Origin: Glandiceps talaboti | Lineage: Eukaryota; Hemichordata; Enteropneusta; Spengelidae | Assembly: GCF_964340395.1 (NCBI RefSeq) | Contig: NC_135563.1 | Coordinates: forward strand, 7,511,922 to 7,575,921 | Direction of reading: 5' to 3' | DNA length: 64,000 nucleotides | Part shown: positions 12,788 to 25,175 of the stretch, piece by piece | Layout: the number at the start of each line of letters is the position of its first letter | Position numbering within the stretch: the stretch's first letter is position 1 | Program-made: the position numbers and the translations under genes | The notes under the pieces: model-generated | Database searches by the model: none | What the model saw: the letters and a program-made list of their open reading frames with translations, nothing else | Told to the model about the DNA's origin: nothing

Positions 12788-15700
12788 GATTGTCAGAGAA
12801 CAAGTCCTAAACCCCCCCCCCCCCCCCGCCACATCCATCCAAAACATTTCCTGAATATGGCGTCATATAAAATTCAACTTAAATCATTCTAAATTTATGT
12901 TATTCAAACGTTCTTTCAATAATAGTTTGCAGCAGATTATATTTATTTCAATTTAGAAAATGTTTACTACAAATTGACAGCTTTTGAAAACTGATACGAT
13001 ACTGAATGCCATGTCCAATGTATTCAAGTACAGGCATGGTATGGTGTACATTGGGCAACTAATTCTCAACCCCCCCCCCCCCCCCCCACCTTTTCTCCCA
13101 TAACATTGCCCACCCTACCCTTTTCCCAACTGCCTTTGACCACCCATACATCATGCACTCAGGAGTGACTGAGATAATGTGATAGATATTGTACAAATCA
13201 AACAAGCATAACATTTACCTCTGCTAGGGGTCAGATATTATGCAAATCAACAAGGGTGACATTTACCTCTGCTGGGGGTGAGATATTATGCAAATCCAAG
13301 GTAACATTAACCTTTGTTGGGGGTGAGTCAAGATGTCATGCCATACCTTATTGTGGTGTGATATATTTAGACAATTAAACTAGGCATGCATGATGTGTAA
13401 CAAATGTTGCTGCTGGACATTAATTATCTGACCTTGTCTAAAAAAACACCATTTAATTCATCTGTCATTTCCAATATTTTACATAAGTATAAAATAATGA
13501 CAGCATAATGTTGCATTGTTTGTAGAAAGGATATAATTTTCATAATCTACTAAAATACTGACAAGATACTTGTCCAATCTGTCTGTAGCAATATTGGCAA
13601 TGTTCCAGTCTGGTCATACAGACGGCTAGTGACACACACATAAGTCTTATGCATCATTTACATAAATTACCATACAAGGGGTTCATGGAGGCTTTCTGTT
13701 CAGACACAAGTACTCCGAGTCCTAAAGTGATGTATTGATATGTACTTTAAGTTTTTGAGTAATTTTCGTAGTGCATAGGTGATTTATTTACAAATTTTCA
13801 GTGACATGAGTGGTGGGGAGGGGGAGGGGAGGGGGCTTGGGGGAGGGGCACCCATGATTTCATTTAGGGCATCTTATCTAACTAGTGGGATATTGAACAC
13901 TATTGAAGGCTCACTTTGAAAAAAGGATTAAATAGTAGGTGTGAAAAACAGTTGTCAAAGCTAGAGAAAAAGGTGACTCAGAAAAAAAGAACGATATAGA
14001 TAACACTAATGTTAGAACCTGGGATTGAAACCCTGGCCTTCACTGTGAGATTTTGGCCATTTAAATCTAAGCTAATTTATTCAATTGCAACCCCCCCCCC
14101 CCCCCCCCCCCTATTTATTTGTTTTGATAATGACACTCACCTTTCCATATCTCATTCACACATTAAAAGATTAGATTTACAAGGCTAATCTTATATTATG
14201 TTATTATACTTTCATGTTTCTTTTTACATCAATATCTTTGTTGTTATTTACTAATTACCTATGTTTCATGATGAGTGTTGTCATGGTAATTGATTGCACA
14301 ATTTGCTCTTCGTTTTGCCATAGTGTGAACTGCAGATATGTATTTCATAATCATATCAAAATCAGTACATTTTTGATTCACGATTAAAATATTCTCTTTG
14401 TCGTAAACCACAGCCTCTTTATACTGCACTGCAAGAGGTTAATATTTTGCAGTGTCACGGAAGAAATGTCAGGTCTGGTTTTCCAGAATGAGTAATCTCT
14501 GTACAAACACCATTATCAGCTTACATCACTATTTATGTCATTGTCTGATAAGGAAACATGGAGTCAAAGTTTTATGTCCAAAAAGTGTCAGACGTGAGAT
14601 TTACCAATACAGGAGGTGACCTATCAAAGATATATTTTTGTACATTGTTGTTCAGTCCTATCAGGCTTCTAAATCATGATTGGTAGCTGATAGTATGGCA
14701 TGAATGCCATATCACATAGATCAGAGTTTTTTTTTTAATTAATTGCCATCTCTTTCTAGAGAATGAAATTTTGAAATCATCTTGATAAAAAAAAGAGAAT
14801 CATATCACACTAATTTCTATGATGTTATAAAATATTGCCGCAGCATTAATCATCCAAGACTTTTATACCTGTTTACTTGTGATTATTGCCAGGAGGCGGG
14901 GGATGGGTGGGCGTAGGGGTGGGTGGGATTTAGGGGTGGGGTGACATTATGGTGTACCATAGGCAGATAAATGGTATACTATATATGTGCTGTCCAAATG
15001 GGTCACTTTTTCATGAAAAAATCCCCAAACATTAACTTTTCATCTGAAAATTTTCTAATCATTGAGTTTACAACATGGGAAATGTCTTCATACTTTAGAA
15101 ATATCTTCACAGAATCAGAATAAAAGTAAGTGACGTACAGGATGATTGTGAATGGAAATCCCTAGCTATGGGTCTGCTTTTGGATTAATCATTATGTATG
15201 GGTAGATGTGAACTTGGACAACACATCTTGTCTGAAAATTTGGGAAGTACCCATCCCAGGGAATATTGCAACTTCAACTACTTTATTTTATTTTTTTTTG
15301 TTTCTAGTAGAAGAGTGTTACATTTTTTTACCTCTTGTTTTGAGAAATTGGAAGGTTTTTCACCGATATTCTATTATTTCATATGTATTTATAGTCTCCT
15401 ATTCAAGAAAAACTTAGAAGAAGCTCAGATTTCAAGTATTAACATTCCATTCATCAAAAGTACTGCAGTGACATACGAATTGCAGGTAGTTTTATATTTG
15501 AGATGACACAGTATCCCATAATGTCAAAGATGCACAGTAATGTTTTTGACATTCCAACATCTGGTGTTCATCTATCTCTTAATTTTTTTACTAATGGTTT
15601 GTGGTGACTCAGGAAAAACAATTTTTTTTAAAACTATCATTTCGACCCATGCAAATTAATTTTTTTACTGAACTATAGCTCTCACCCATGTTTGCAAATA

Positions 15701-18286
15701 CTCTCCCCTCCCTCTGTAATGAACCCAACTTGTGTGATGCAGTGCTCCCTCTATGCCACAACGTACTTCATAAGAAGATGTACAAATAGTCATGAGTCAA
15801 GGATTTCATCCAATTTCAGAGCTGTGTATGAAACTATACTTACCAAATCTACCAGCAAGTCCCTTCCAGTTCCTGTCAAACACGTTTTCCACATTCAATG
15901 GTCTGAGAGCTTCCATAATATCATTTGTAACAGAACGAAGAGGAGTTGTAGATGTGTATGGCTTTACACTAGCACCATTGGTTACTCCTGTATGTTGAGT
16001 TTCCATGGTAACGATTTGGGGTGCTGGAGGTGATGTCACTGTATTGAGTTGTGGATGTGGAGTTTCACTGTGAGGAGGCTGACGTGTGATTTGGTCGACT
16101 GGAAGAGCAGCAGGCTGTTGCCCCTGTACAACTGGTTGTGATTGGTGGATTTGGGGATTTGGTTGCCAAGGCGACTGAATTTGATTGGGTTGTTGTTGCA
16201 AGGGTTGCTGGTATGGCTGGATGGTAGCTTGTAAATTTGGTTGTAGTGCAGGTGGTAAATGTTGGGGTTGGTACGAACTCTGACCTGTCGGTGAACTTTG
16301 ACCTGCGTGTGAAAAACCAGGTGGGGGTTGGGTAACCAGAACTACAAATTTTGTTTAGGCCTAATCAGGTTTTCCCCGACTTGTAGTTTTTTTGTGTACA
16401 AACAAATACCCCTTGGTAGAGAGGATTCACCCAAAAAAGTAACAAAAGTAAAAACACATGTACCAAAATTTGTCCTTCTGTTACCTAATAAATGGTTTCA
16501 TGATATTCATTGGCAATAAAATGAATCTTTTATACATGGACAGTACAGTATGATGGAAAAACGAAAAAACAAAACAAGAACTAAAGAATGGAGCTTGACT
16601 TTTAAATTTGAAATGGCCTACATTGAAACGAAACAAAAATAGGTGACGAATGTTGCAACCAAGATTGTAACGCAGCAGCAGTAGGTACGGCGAAGGCTTG
16701 TCCGACCTTGCCATTAGGTCATGGCTCATGAATAAAACATTACATTACATCATTTTTGTCATTTTTGTGACATCAATGTTGAACTACGCTATTGGTTTAT
16801 ACATGGTACAAGGGTGGTTTTTTTTATATCACATACATGAAGAGTTGACTATTAAAGTCCACACACATAGCACTTGTACAAAGTACATGTACAGGTGTAT
16901 AGACGAAAGAATGTCATTTCAGTCATTAAGGTCAAAGGTCACTCACATATAATTATATTCAAAATCCAGTCAGATGACCATATCTTTTCTGGAAACCAAA
17001 TGTCCGTGGGACGTAAAGCAAATCAAAAGCTAAGATTATAGTGTGTAATCAATGAATATAGCGAACATATGATAGTGACTGTACACAGAAAAACCTTTGA
17101 CAGGCAGGATGAGTTTCATTTCCTCTGGGTTTATTTAGCTCTTAGGTGTGTTTATAAACAACTTCCACATTTACTGGTGAATTAGAGTGAGCTTGGGATG
17201 TAAGAAGACCAGTTGCAATTTTGACGTAGTGTTATCATAAAATATGAGACATTGTTCAAATTTACGCATGAAGTCGCCAAGAGACTTAGCTATCTGACTT
17301 ATTCGACATTAGCTTGACTGTTGACAGCTGAAATTCTAGCAGATGACACTGTCACACTGATATACTAGATAGCCTAACTCTGCCTCTGGGTGGTTAGGTA
17401 GGAGGTGAGATCAAGTTTTTCTGATATACTGTTTTCAATGCTGATTCTGATTCTGTCAATCGACTAAATGATGTCATAGTTCTGAAGATTGTAACATACT
17501 GGTAAGTACCAACACATAAAACAACACATTCTTTTACTTTTTCTACTTTTTTTTTTCACTTTTCAAATCAATATACAACTTCAAAAGTATGACTTGTTGT
17601 TTTAGATTCTATATTTCCAAACAGAAATTTGATAAACAAAATATTTTGGTTTCATTTTACAAAATATTGTTTTTTTTCGAATGTAGAACAAGGATGTCTA
17701 CAGAGATAGGATGCTTTATTTTGACTATATAGACTGGTACAAAATCTACAAATCGATATATAAACTTGGGGATAATATTACAAGATTATTTTAGGTATTC
17801 ACACATGGTACATATCATTTGACATAAGTGTATGAATACCAATTTATTTGACAGTAATCTTGCCAGAAGGTATGTGAAATGATTAATGTCATGATCATAT
17901 TTCAGAGTAAATAGAGGACATATTCTTTTATTATGCTGCAAAATCTCTTGATTTGTTACTTTCTGAACTTTTTTTTTATAAAATGTGATCAATATACATC
18001 AAAAGTCAACCTGACAAGTTTCTTGTTTAATATCAGGTGATTTGATTATTCACCATAGTATGCATAATTTATTGATGTTGATGTTCCCGTGATTATCAAT
18101 TTTTGTCCACTAATTTCAAATGGTCATTACCATAAATATTGTAGACAGACCAGTACACATACTTGCCCCCCCCCACGCTCTCAGTGACATACACATCCAC
18201 ACATGCATATTACATACACACATACACACACACACACACATACATACATACATACATACATACATACATACATACATGCATACATG

Positions 18287-18343
<57 letters not shown>

Positions 18344-21300
18344 TGTATGAATGATATTATCAGCCATATATTGGGCATATAGAGAAGGCCTTTTTGGACC
18401 CCAAATGTGATCAGTTCTGTTTGAGATATAGTAATCTGAAATTAAATATCTCAAACTGTCTACAGCATCTTTGACAAGAATATAGTAGATTACACTATGG
18501 GAGACTGTGGAATGACAAACATGCAGTCACACTACTCAGGCATAAAATCATTTTATGTCTACAGGTCTTTGGTTAATGAATAACTTGACCTTACAAATTT
18601 AAACTATACTATTTATGTGGGAAATCACAAACACGACTGTACATTACTAATAATAACATGGTAATTTCTTTACATTTCATATTGTTTTAATCATAACATT
18701 ACCATGCTACAAATATTCCATTTTTGGATACTAAACAAAGTCAAACATATATATACACACAAAGGAAATGGGGAACTATAAGTACGCCATAGGTTTAATT
18801 TCAATACTAAAAACTGATATGTAGGTGTATGTCCGATCTGCAAACACTTCAAATGATTTCAAGTTCTCTATCCTCATAGTTTAGAAATTTGTCGTTGGCT
18901 TTCAAACCTACAGATATATTCTGTTTGAAAATGATTTGAAACCAAAGACGAGTCTCTATGCCACCATCGGTATAGTTACAGACAAGGAAGTGTGGCGTCG
19001 TCTAGAATCAAGTCATATGGGGATTTGACTCCCTCCTTCCTTTACCCTTGACGTGACTAAATTCTAGGCTACTACTGTTGTAAAAACAAGTAAAACACTA
19101 TCATGCCTCTTTACAACAATACTAATGAAAAACCACCTAGAATCCACGCAATGCAGATTTTGAATTTTGTTTTCTCCTCTCAACAAAAATTCGAAATCCC
19201 CACCACCTGGATTCTAGACTAAATGAAAAAACCAGATGCTCTGACTTGCCAGAATGAAGGTTCTCTCTGGTATAGCAATATAATTTATTTTAATGAGAAA
19301 AACATTGATAATGAAACATTTTTAAGTTGGAACAGAAAGATATACAAAAAGTAACTTTGATTGAAAATTGGGAATAGTCTTAGTTCAAAAGGTTTTATAG
19401 TGTAAATAATTTCTGAATATGTGTGACTCAAAAACTTGCTTACATTTTTAAACACTGTGTATATTAATTCTCAATTATCAATTTTTGTGAGTGGGTTTCA
19501 ACTTCAGTAACTTTGGCCAAAAATTCTAAGACAATTCTAAAATGACAGAAACAAACCTGTATGGTATTATTCAGTGAAACTGGATGGCTTTAGGCCATTG
19601 AAACTAATTTCTAGATCAAATAGGTCAGAATAATATGTCTGTGAAATATAAAAAAAACTCAATATGCCGACATTGGTATAAATTCAATACTTTTCACAAA
19701 CACTCAACGATCTCATCATGCTAGTCAATGCAACTGAAAGGTCAAACAAGAATGAAGTTGAAATGCTGCCAAAAATTTCTCTTTTCATCATAAAATTTGT
19801 TTGTTCAAATTCCCCAACTTATTTACAAGTGTATTCAGTGATATGGCCACTGCTGTGTTTCTTTGCTCTAATTTCGTTTTAGTGGTTTCACCTTTGGTGT
19901 TTTTATGATTATATGTGATATCTCGGAGTGTGTCAAGTACAAGACAATTGGGGGAGAGGTTGTTTACCTATGAATTGGCATATCACCGGGAGTCTCTTAT
20001 ATAATGGTGGCCAGTGTTTGGAATAACATTTACCTGGTCTCTGTACACAGACAATGCAAAGTGAAACCCAATTTACACAAGACACAATATCCATATTATG
20101 TAATATACAAATCCTTGAATTCAAATGTACTTTTTTTCAGCTGAAATGGCATGGGATGATTTCGAGCCTCACTTGATATAGCCTCTAAATTTGCTGTTAT
20201 TTTCTATCAATAATGATTTTTTTTCCACCACATTTGTTTTTATAAAACTCATAATCATAACCATTATAATATATATTTTTTTTAAAATTATCCTGAGGGA
20301 AAGTATAGAGTCATGAGAGTGGAGGGCAATGCCCTTTAACTGAATACATGGACATGTGGCCTTCACACATATTTATAGCATTCTTTTAGTGTAAAATATC
20401 ATTTTGCTGCATATGCACATTTGTATTATATATGGAAACCCTCCTTGTCAGATTATTAAAGTTGCAACGAGAAAAAGTTGACTAATTTTCAAAAGACTCC
20501 ATGACATGAAATACAGATTGAGTATACGCCATCTTTCACTTCATGATTCACAGCAAAGTTTTGGAGAATTTTTATGACGTACAGGTCTTTTTATAAACTC
20601 AACAAACAAAATTACCGGCATAACATTTACAGTTTGGGATTTTTGATGGACAGATGAGAGATAGGTGTATCCCTAGGTACTTACCGGGGAAGAAACCCTC
20701 ACTCGTAATTCCATAAACAGGATAAAAATAGTTGAGCGTGAATTTGGCTGACTATGTTGAAACCATAAGTTGAGTCAACCATGTACTGTATGTAAATGAC
20801 TCATGCCTTGCATGTCTGCATGCTAATAACTTCCGTGAACTTGTGAACTTTTGCCCTTTGACCCCACAAGTTAACAATTGTATTACTTTCAGCACAGACA
20901 TGCATCAACAAAATGAAAAATCTGAATTTAATGATTTACAGGAAGTAGAAATGTTAAATATTACCCACAAGTTAACAGCTGAAAATGTTATTGTTTCTGT
21001 TTGTTTCTTTGTTTGATTTAGGCCTAATAAAAAAAATGTGTGGTTCCAATTATGCTAAATTTTAGAATAGGTGAGGGTAGGTAGATTTTGTATTTTATTT
21101 TATTATATTTTTTTCCATGTGTAAGTGTCTAGTTCAGATTTTCCATTGTTTTCCAAATGGTCTCTGTGTTGTTTATTTCTTCCCATACAGCCATTACAGA
21201 TTGGAAGAACAGTTTTATAGTGTCTTTTTAAGTTGATTTCAGTTTCCACATCCATTATTTCTCATGAGACTTCACAACTTTTCTGATTTTATTATTTTTT

Positions 21301-24300
21301 TCACGAATACATAAAAAAAGTTTAGGATCGGCAGTGAAAAACTAGGTGGGGTCGGGTATCCGGAACCAAACAATTTTTTTAGGCCTTATAGAAATGTACT
21401 TCTTTAGACTAGCAAGTTAAAAAATGGAACCCTTTTTTGCAGCCAGATATCAGCAACATGAAAACATTTTGAAATTTGAACGTTTGAACTTTACAAAAGA
21501 GAAATTATGAATTTTTGTGATTTCACAAATTTTGTCAACATTTTAGGCCAAATACTATTCGCTGTAAAAAGTTATCTAGTATATTAACTTCATGCATTTC
21601 AAGTGGCCATATGGATAACAAATAGGTATTTATTGTGGATTTTTAATTTATAAAACAACTCCACTACGTTTTCAAAAAAAACCACCAAAAAAACGTGAAA
21701 CAACATATATACAAAGTTCTTGTTTGTAATTCAATAAATTGCCAAAAATTCTAAAATGTGTAAAGTGTTTGTTATTGTATATGTAACAAACCTTTTACAC
21801 ACTTTTTAGCATTTTGCAATTTTTTAAGTGACAAACATGGACTCAGTCGATACTGTTTCACATTATATTTTTCAAGTAGAAAAAACATGGTAAAGTTATG
21901 TACATATAACAAAGTTTAGATTGCATGATAAATTAATCGCTTAATATAAACTGATTAGTCAATCTTATGATTGGGCAAAACAGGAATGAGAAATATCGGG
22001 AGATTATTTATTATATTTATTATATATATAGACTAATATTTTCTATTTTGAAGTCAGTTTGAAACTAAAATATTTTACGGTGAGCGGGCATTAATTTTAT
22101 GAAGTGAAGGGGCTACAATGCTCAGCTGTTCATTCACTTTTCAGAATGTAATTGGCACGTTGCAACTAATGATTGAGCAAATTATTGTTATTTTTTTGTA
22201 AAAGTAAAGATGACGCTCTTTTCTCTGTAATTCATAAATTGAACTTTTCAGGTATAAATGTGAAAGAAAGATCATCATTTATATAAGGGTGACCCTTTTT
22301 TTTTGTTTCTCATTACTATTTCATAGCAACTATGGGCTGGTTGGATGGTTGGTTGAAAAAAAAGTTTAAGAAAATTCATTTTCTTCATGTTTCTCTGCCT
22401 CTCCTTTTCTCCTGTCTATCTTCTTTTCATTGGATTCTTGGGAACAAGCCCTTTCCCAGCTTCTCTACACAATTCTCTACCCTTCCCCCTCTGTGAATGA
22501 CTTCCGTCATGAAAGAAATGCTCTGTTCATGAACAAGCATCGTTGCTGCCGCCGTGACTGTAGATGATGTTGACAGTCCACACACTTACTTATTCTTGCC
22601 AGAGAGGGTGTTGTTCCACAAAATAGAGGTGGGCAAAAATAATATTTTTTTTATTTTGATGTCAGAGCTGAAAATTTGGGTCGGTTGGGTAATGAGAAAC
22701 AGGAAAAAAAAATAGAGTCACCCTAATTAATTCATTCTGCCAACTACAACCCCCTCCCTCGCCTACCCTCAGTCAATTCAAGTACTGAAATATCTATTTT
22801 GCCTGCATTACTAAATATAGTAGATTGTGTTATTATATTTAACACATCACACCATATATCACTATTTCTTGAATATCTCGATAAAAGTCATTTTTTTTTT
22901 CATCTCAGTTGTCTAATTCTCCTTTCATGTCTATCACTACAACACACAAAATCACAAAATGTCAGATGTTAAGTATTCAAAACTGGACATAGACTATAAT
23001 TAATGTCATAATTAGTAACAATCAGATGTTCTTGGTGTTTGGTTTAAAAATAACATAAGAAATGATTTACTGTGTAATGAAAATGGTGATGGCTGACCTG
23101 TTTATGGCAATACTGTTTACAAGCATAGACCTAACAAAAATATTGTGTGATTCTGATTACGCTCAGTTTTAGAATAGGTGGGGTAGGTAGATTTTTTATT
23201 TCATTTTACTATATATTTTTCTTCATGTGTGAGTGTCTAGTTCAGGTTTTCCATTGTTTTCCAAATGGTCTCTGTGTTATTTATATCTTCCTATCAGATG
23301 TACAGTCATTACAGATTGGAAGAACAGTGTTATATTGTTTTTTAAATTTGATGTCAGTTTCCGAATCCACTATTTCTCCTGAGACTTCACTGTTCACACT
23401 CTTTGCAATTTTATTATTCTTTTCTCGAATACGTAAAAAAAAGTTTAGGGTCGGCAGTGAAAAACTAGGTGGGGGTTGGGTAACCAAAACCAAACAATTT
23501 TTTTTTAGGCCTTAGCAAAAATGGAATCTTTGTCAAGCTTTCAAACTTTAAATCAATCTGATTAAAATCTGATGTGGTGAAAGCACTTTGTGTCGTTTGT
23601 TTTCGTACCGAGTGATGGTGGGAAGGCGGCGATCACTCCGAACAAAACAAATGTCACATCACGATGAATAGAGATAAATAAGGACATCTAGCCGCTTTCA
23701 CCACATCGGTTTTTAATCAGATTGACTCTAAATCAAAGTGCATAAATCATCGCCATCTAAACCTGAAATGGCTATGCCCTTAAACAATCGCTTGGTACAA
23801 AATAACTTACATTGAGAGTAGGGGGTTCAGTAAAATACTGAAATAACACCTGCAACTATAAAAGTGTACTTACTTCTTCCAAGTCTCTGTGCAACTCTAG
23901 TTTCAAAGTCATCAGCCAGTTCTGATAAACCAACCTCATCTTCTCGCAAAGCATTGATTAATTCTTTGTACCATTGTGGACCTTTCTTCTTAAGCCGATC
24001 AAGTAACATATTAGCACCGTCTCTATCACCATTGATTCTTATTTCACATCTAATATTTTCCTGGTAAATAAATTGATGAAAAAAATACTATTTTAGTGAA
24101 AACCAACCAATCATTCATAACCATTATGAATTAGTCTGGATACCAACATGGTAACCAGTCATCTCTTCCAATCATGTACGTCGGGTAACGACATCTTCAG
24201 ATTCAAACCCAATGGATAGCCTCTAGACTGTGGGGTAAAGAGATGTTCAGATTCAAACCCAATGGATAGCCTCTAGACTGTGGGGTAAAGACATCTTCAG

Positions 24301-25112
24301 ATTCAAACCCAATGGATAGCCTCTAGAGATGTTCAGATTCAAACCCAATGGATAGCCTCTAGACTGTGGGGTAAAGACATCTTCAGATTCAAACCCAATG
24401 GATAGCCTCTAGAGATGTTCAGATTCAAACCCAAGGGATAGCCTCTAGACTGTCGGGTAATGACATCTTCAGATTCAAACTCAATGGATAGCCTCTAGAC
24501 TGTGGGGTAAAGACGTCTTCAGATTCAAACCCAATGGCTAGCCTCTAGACTGTCGGGTAACGACATCTTCAGATTCAAACCCAATGGCTAGCCTCTAGAC
24601 TGTCGGGTAAAGACATCTTCAGATTCAAACTCAACGGATAGCCTCTAGAGATGTTCAGATTCAAACCCAATGGCTAGCCTCTAGACTGTGGGGTAACGAC
24701 ATCTTTAGATTCAAACCCAATGGCTAGCCTCTAGACTGTCGGGTAAAGACATCTTTAGATTCAAACCCAATGGCTAGCCTCTAGACTGTGGGGTAAAGAG
24801 ATCTTCAGATTCAAACCCAATGGATAGCCTCTATCTAGACTGTGGTGAGGGGTGGGGGGTGGGGTAAAGACATCTTCAGATTCAAACCCAATGGATAGCC
24901 TCTAGACTGTGGGGTAAAGACATCTTCAGATTCAAACCCAATGGATAGCCTCTAGACTGTGGGGTAAAGACATCTTCAGATTCAAACCCAATGGATAGCC
25001 TCTAGACTATAATGAAGTCACTTCACAAGTCTTAATGTCATAGTCATCTTATGTGGTCACCATCTTGTCATCATCGTCATTGTCATCGCCATCATTATCG
25101 TCATCGTCATCG

Positions 25113-25175
<63 letters not shown>

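Larger units (their letters stand above)
16303..23873 (-). other. Intron 2 of MAVS-like gene, repeat-bearing
   Basis: 7.6-kb intron between the CARD and the linker/Death exons. It contains the MITE fragment 16311-16366, a CA/ATAC microsatellite (18197-18342) and complete MITE-like elements at 21020-21386, 22286-22724, 23127-23512 and 23554-23724. I found no further exon with domain similarity. Confidence 0.7.

Noticed and set aside
23147-23515. 122-codon plus-strand frame in the MAVS-like intron
   Set aside because: It coincides with a MITE whose other copies are not open in the same way.
25097-25174. CRISPR-like or other regular array in the intron region
   Set aside because: Simple trinucleotide and minisatellite repeats in an animal genome; no spacer structure.
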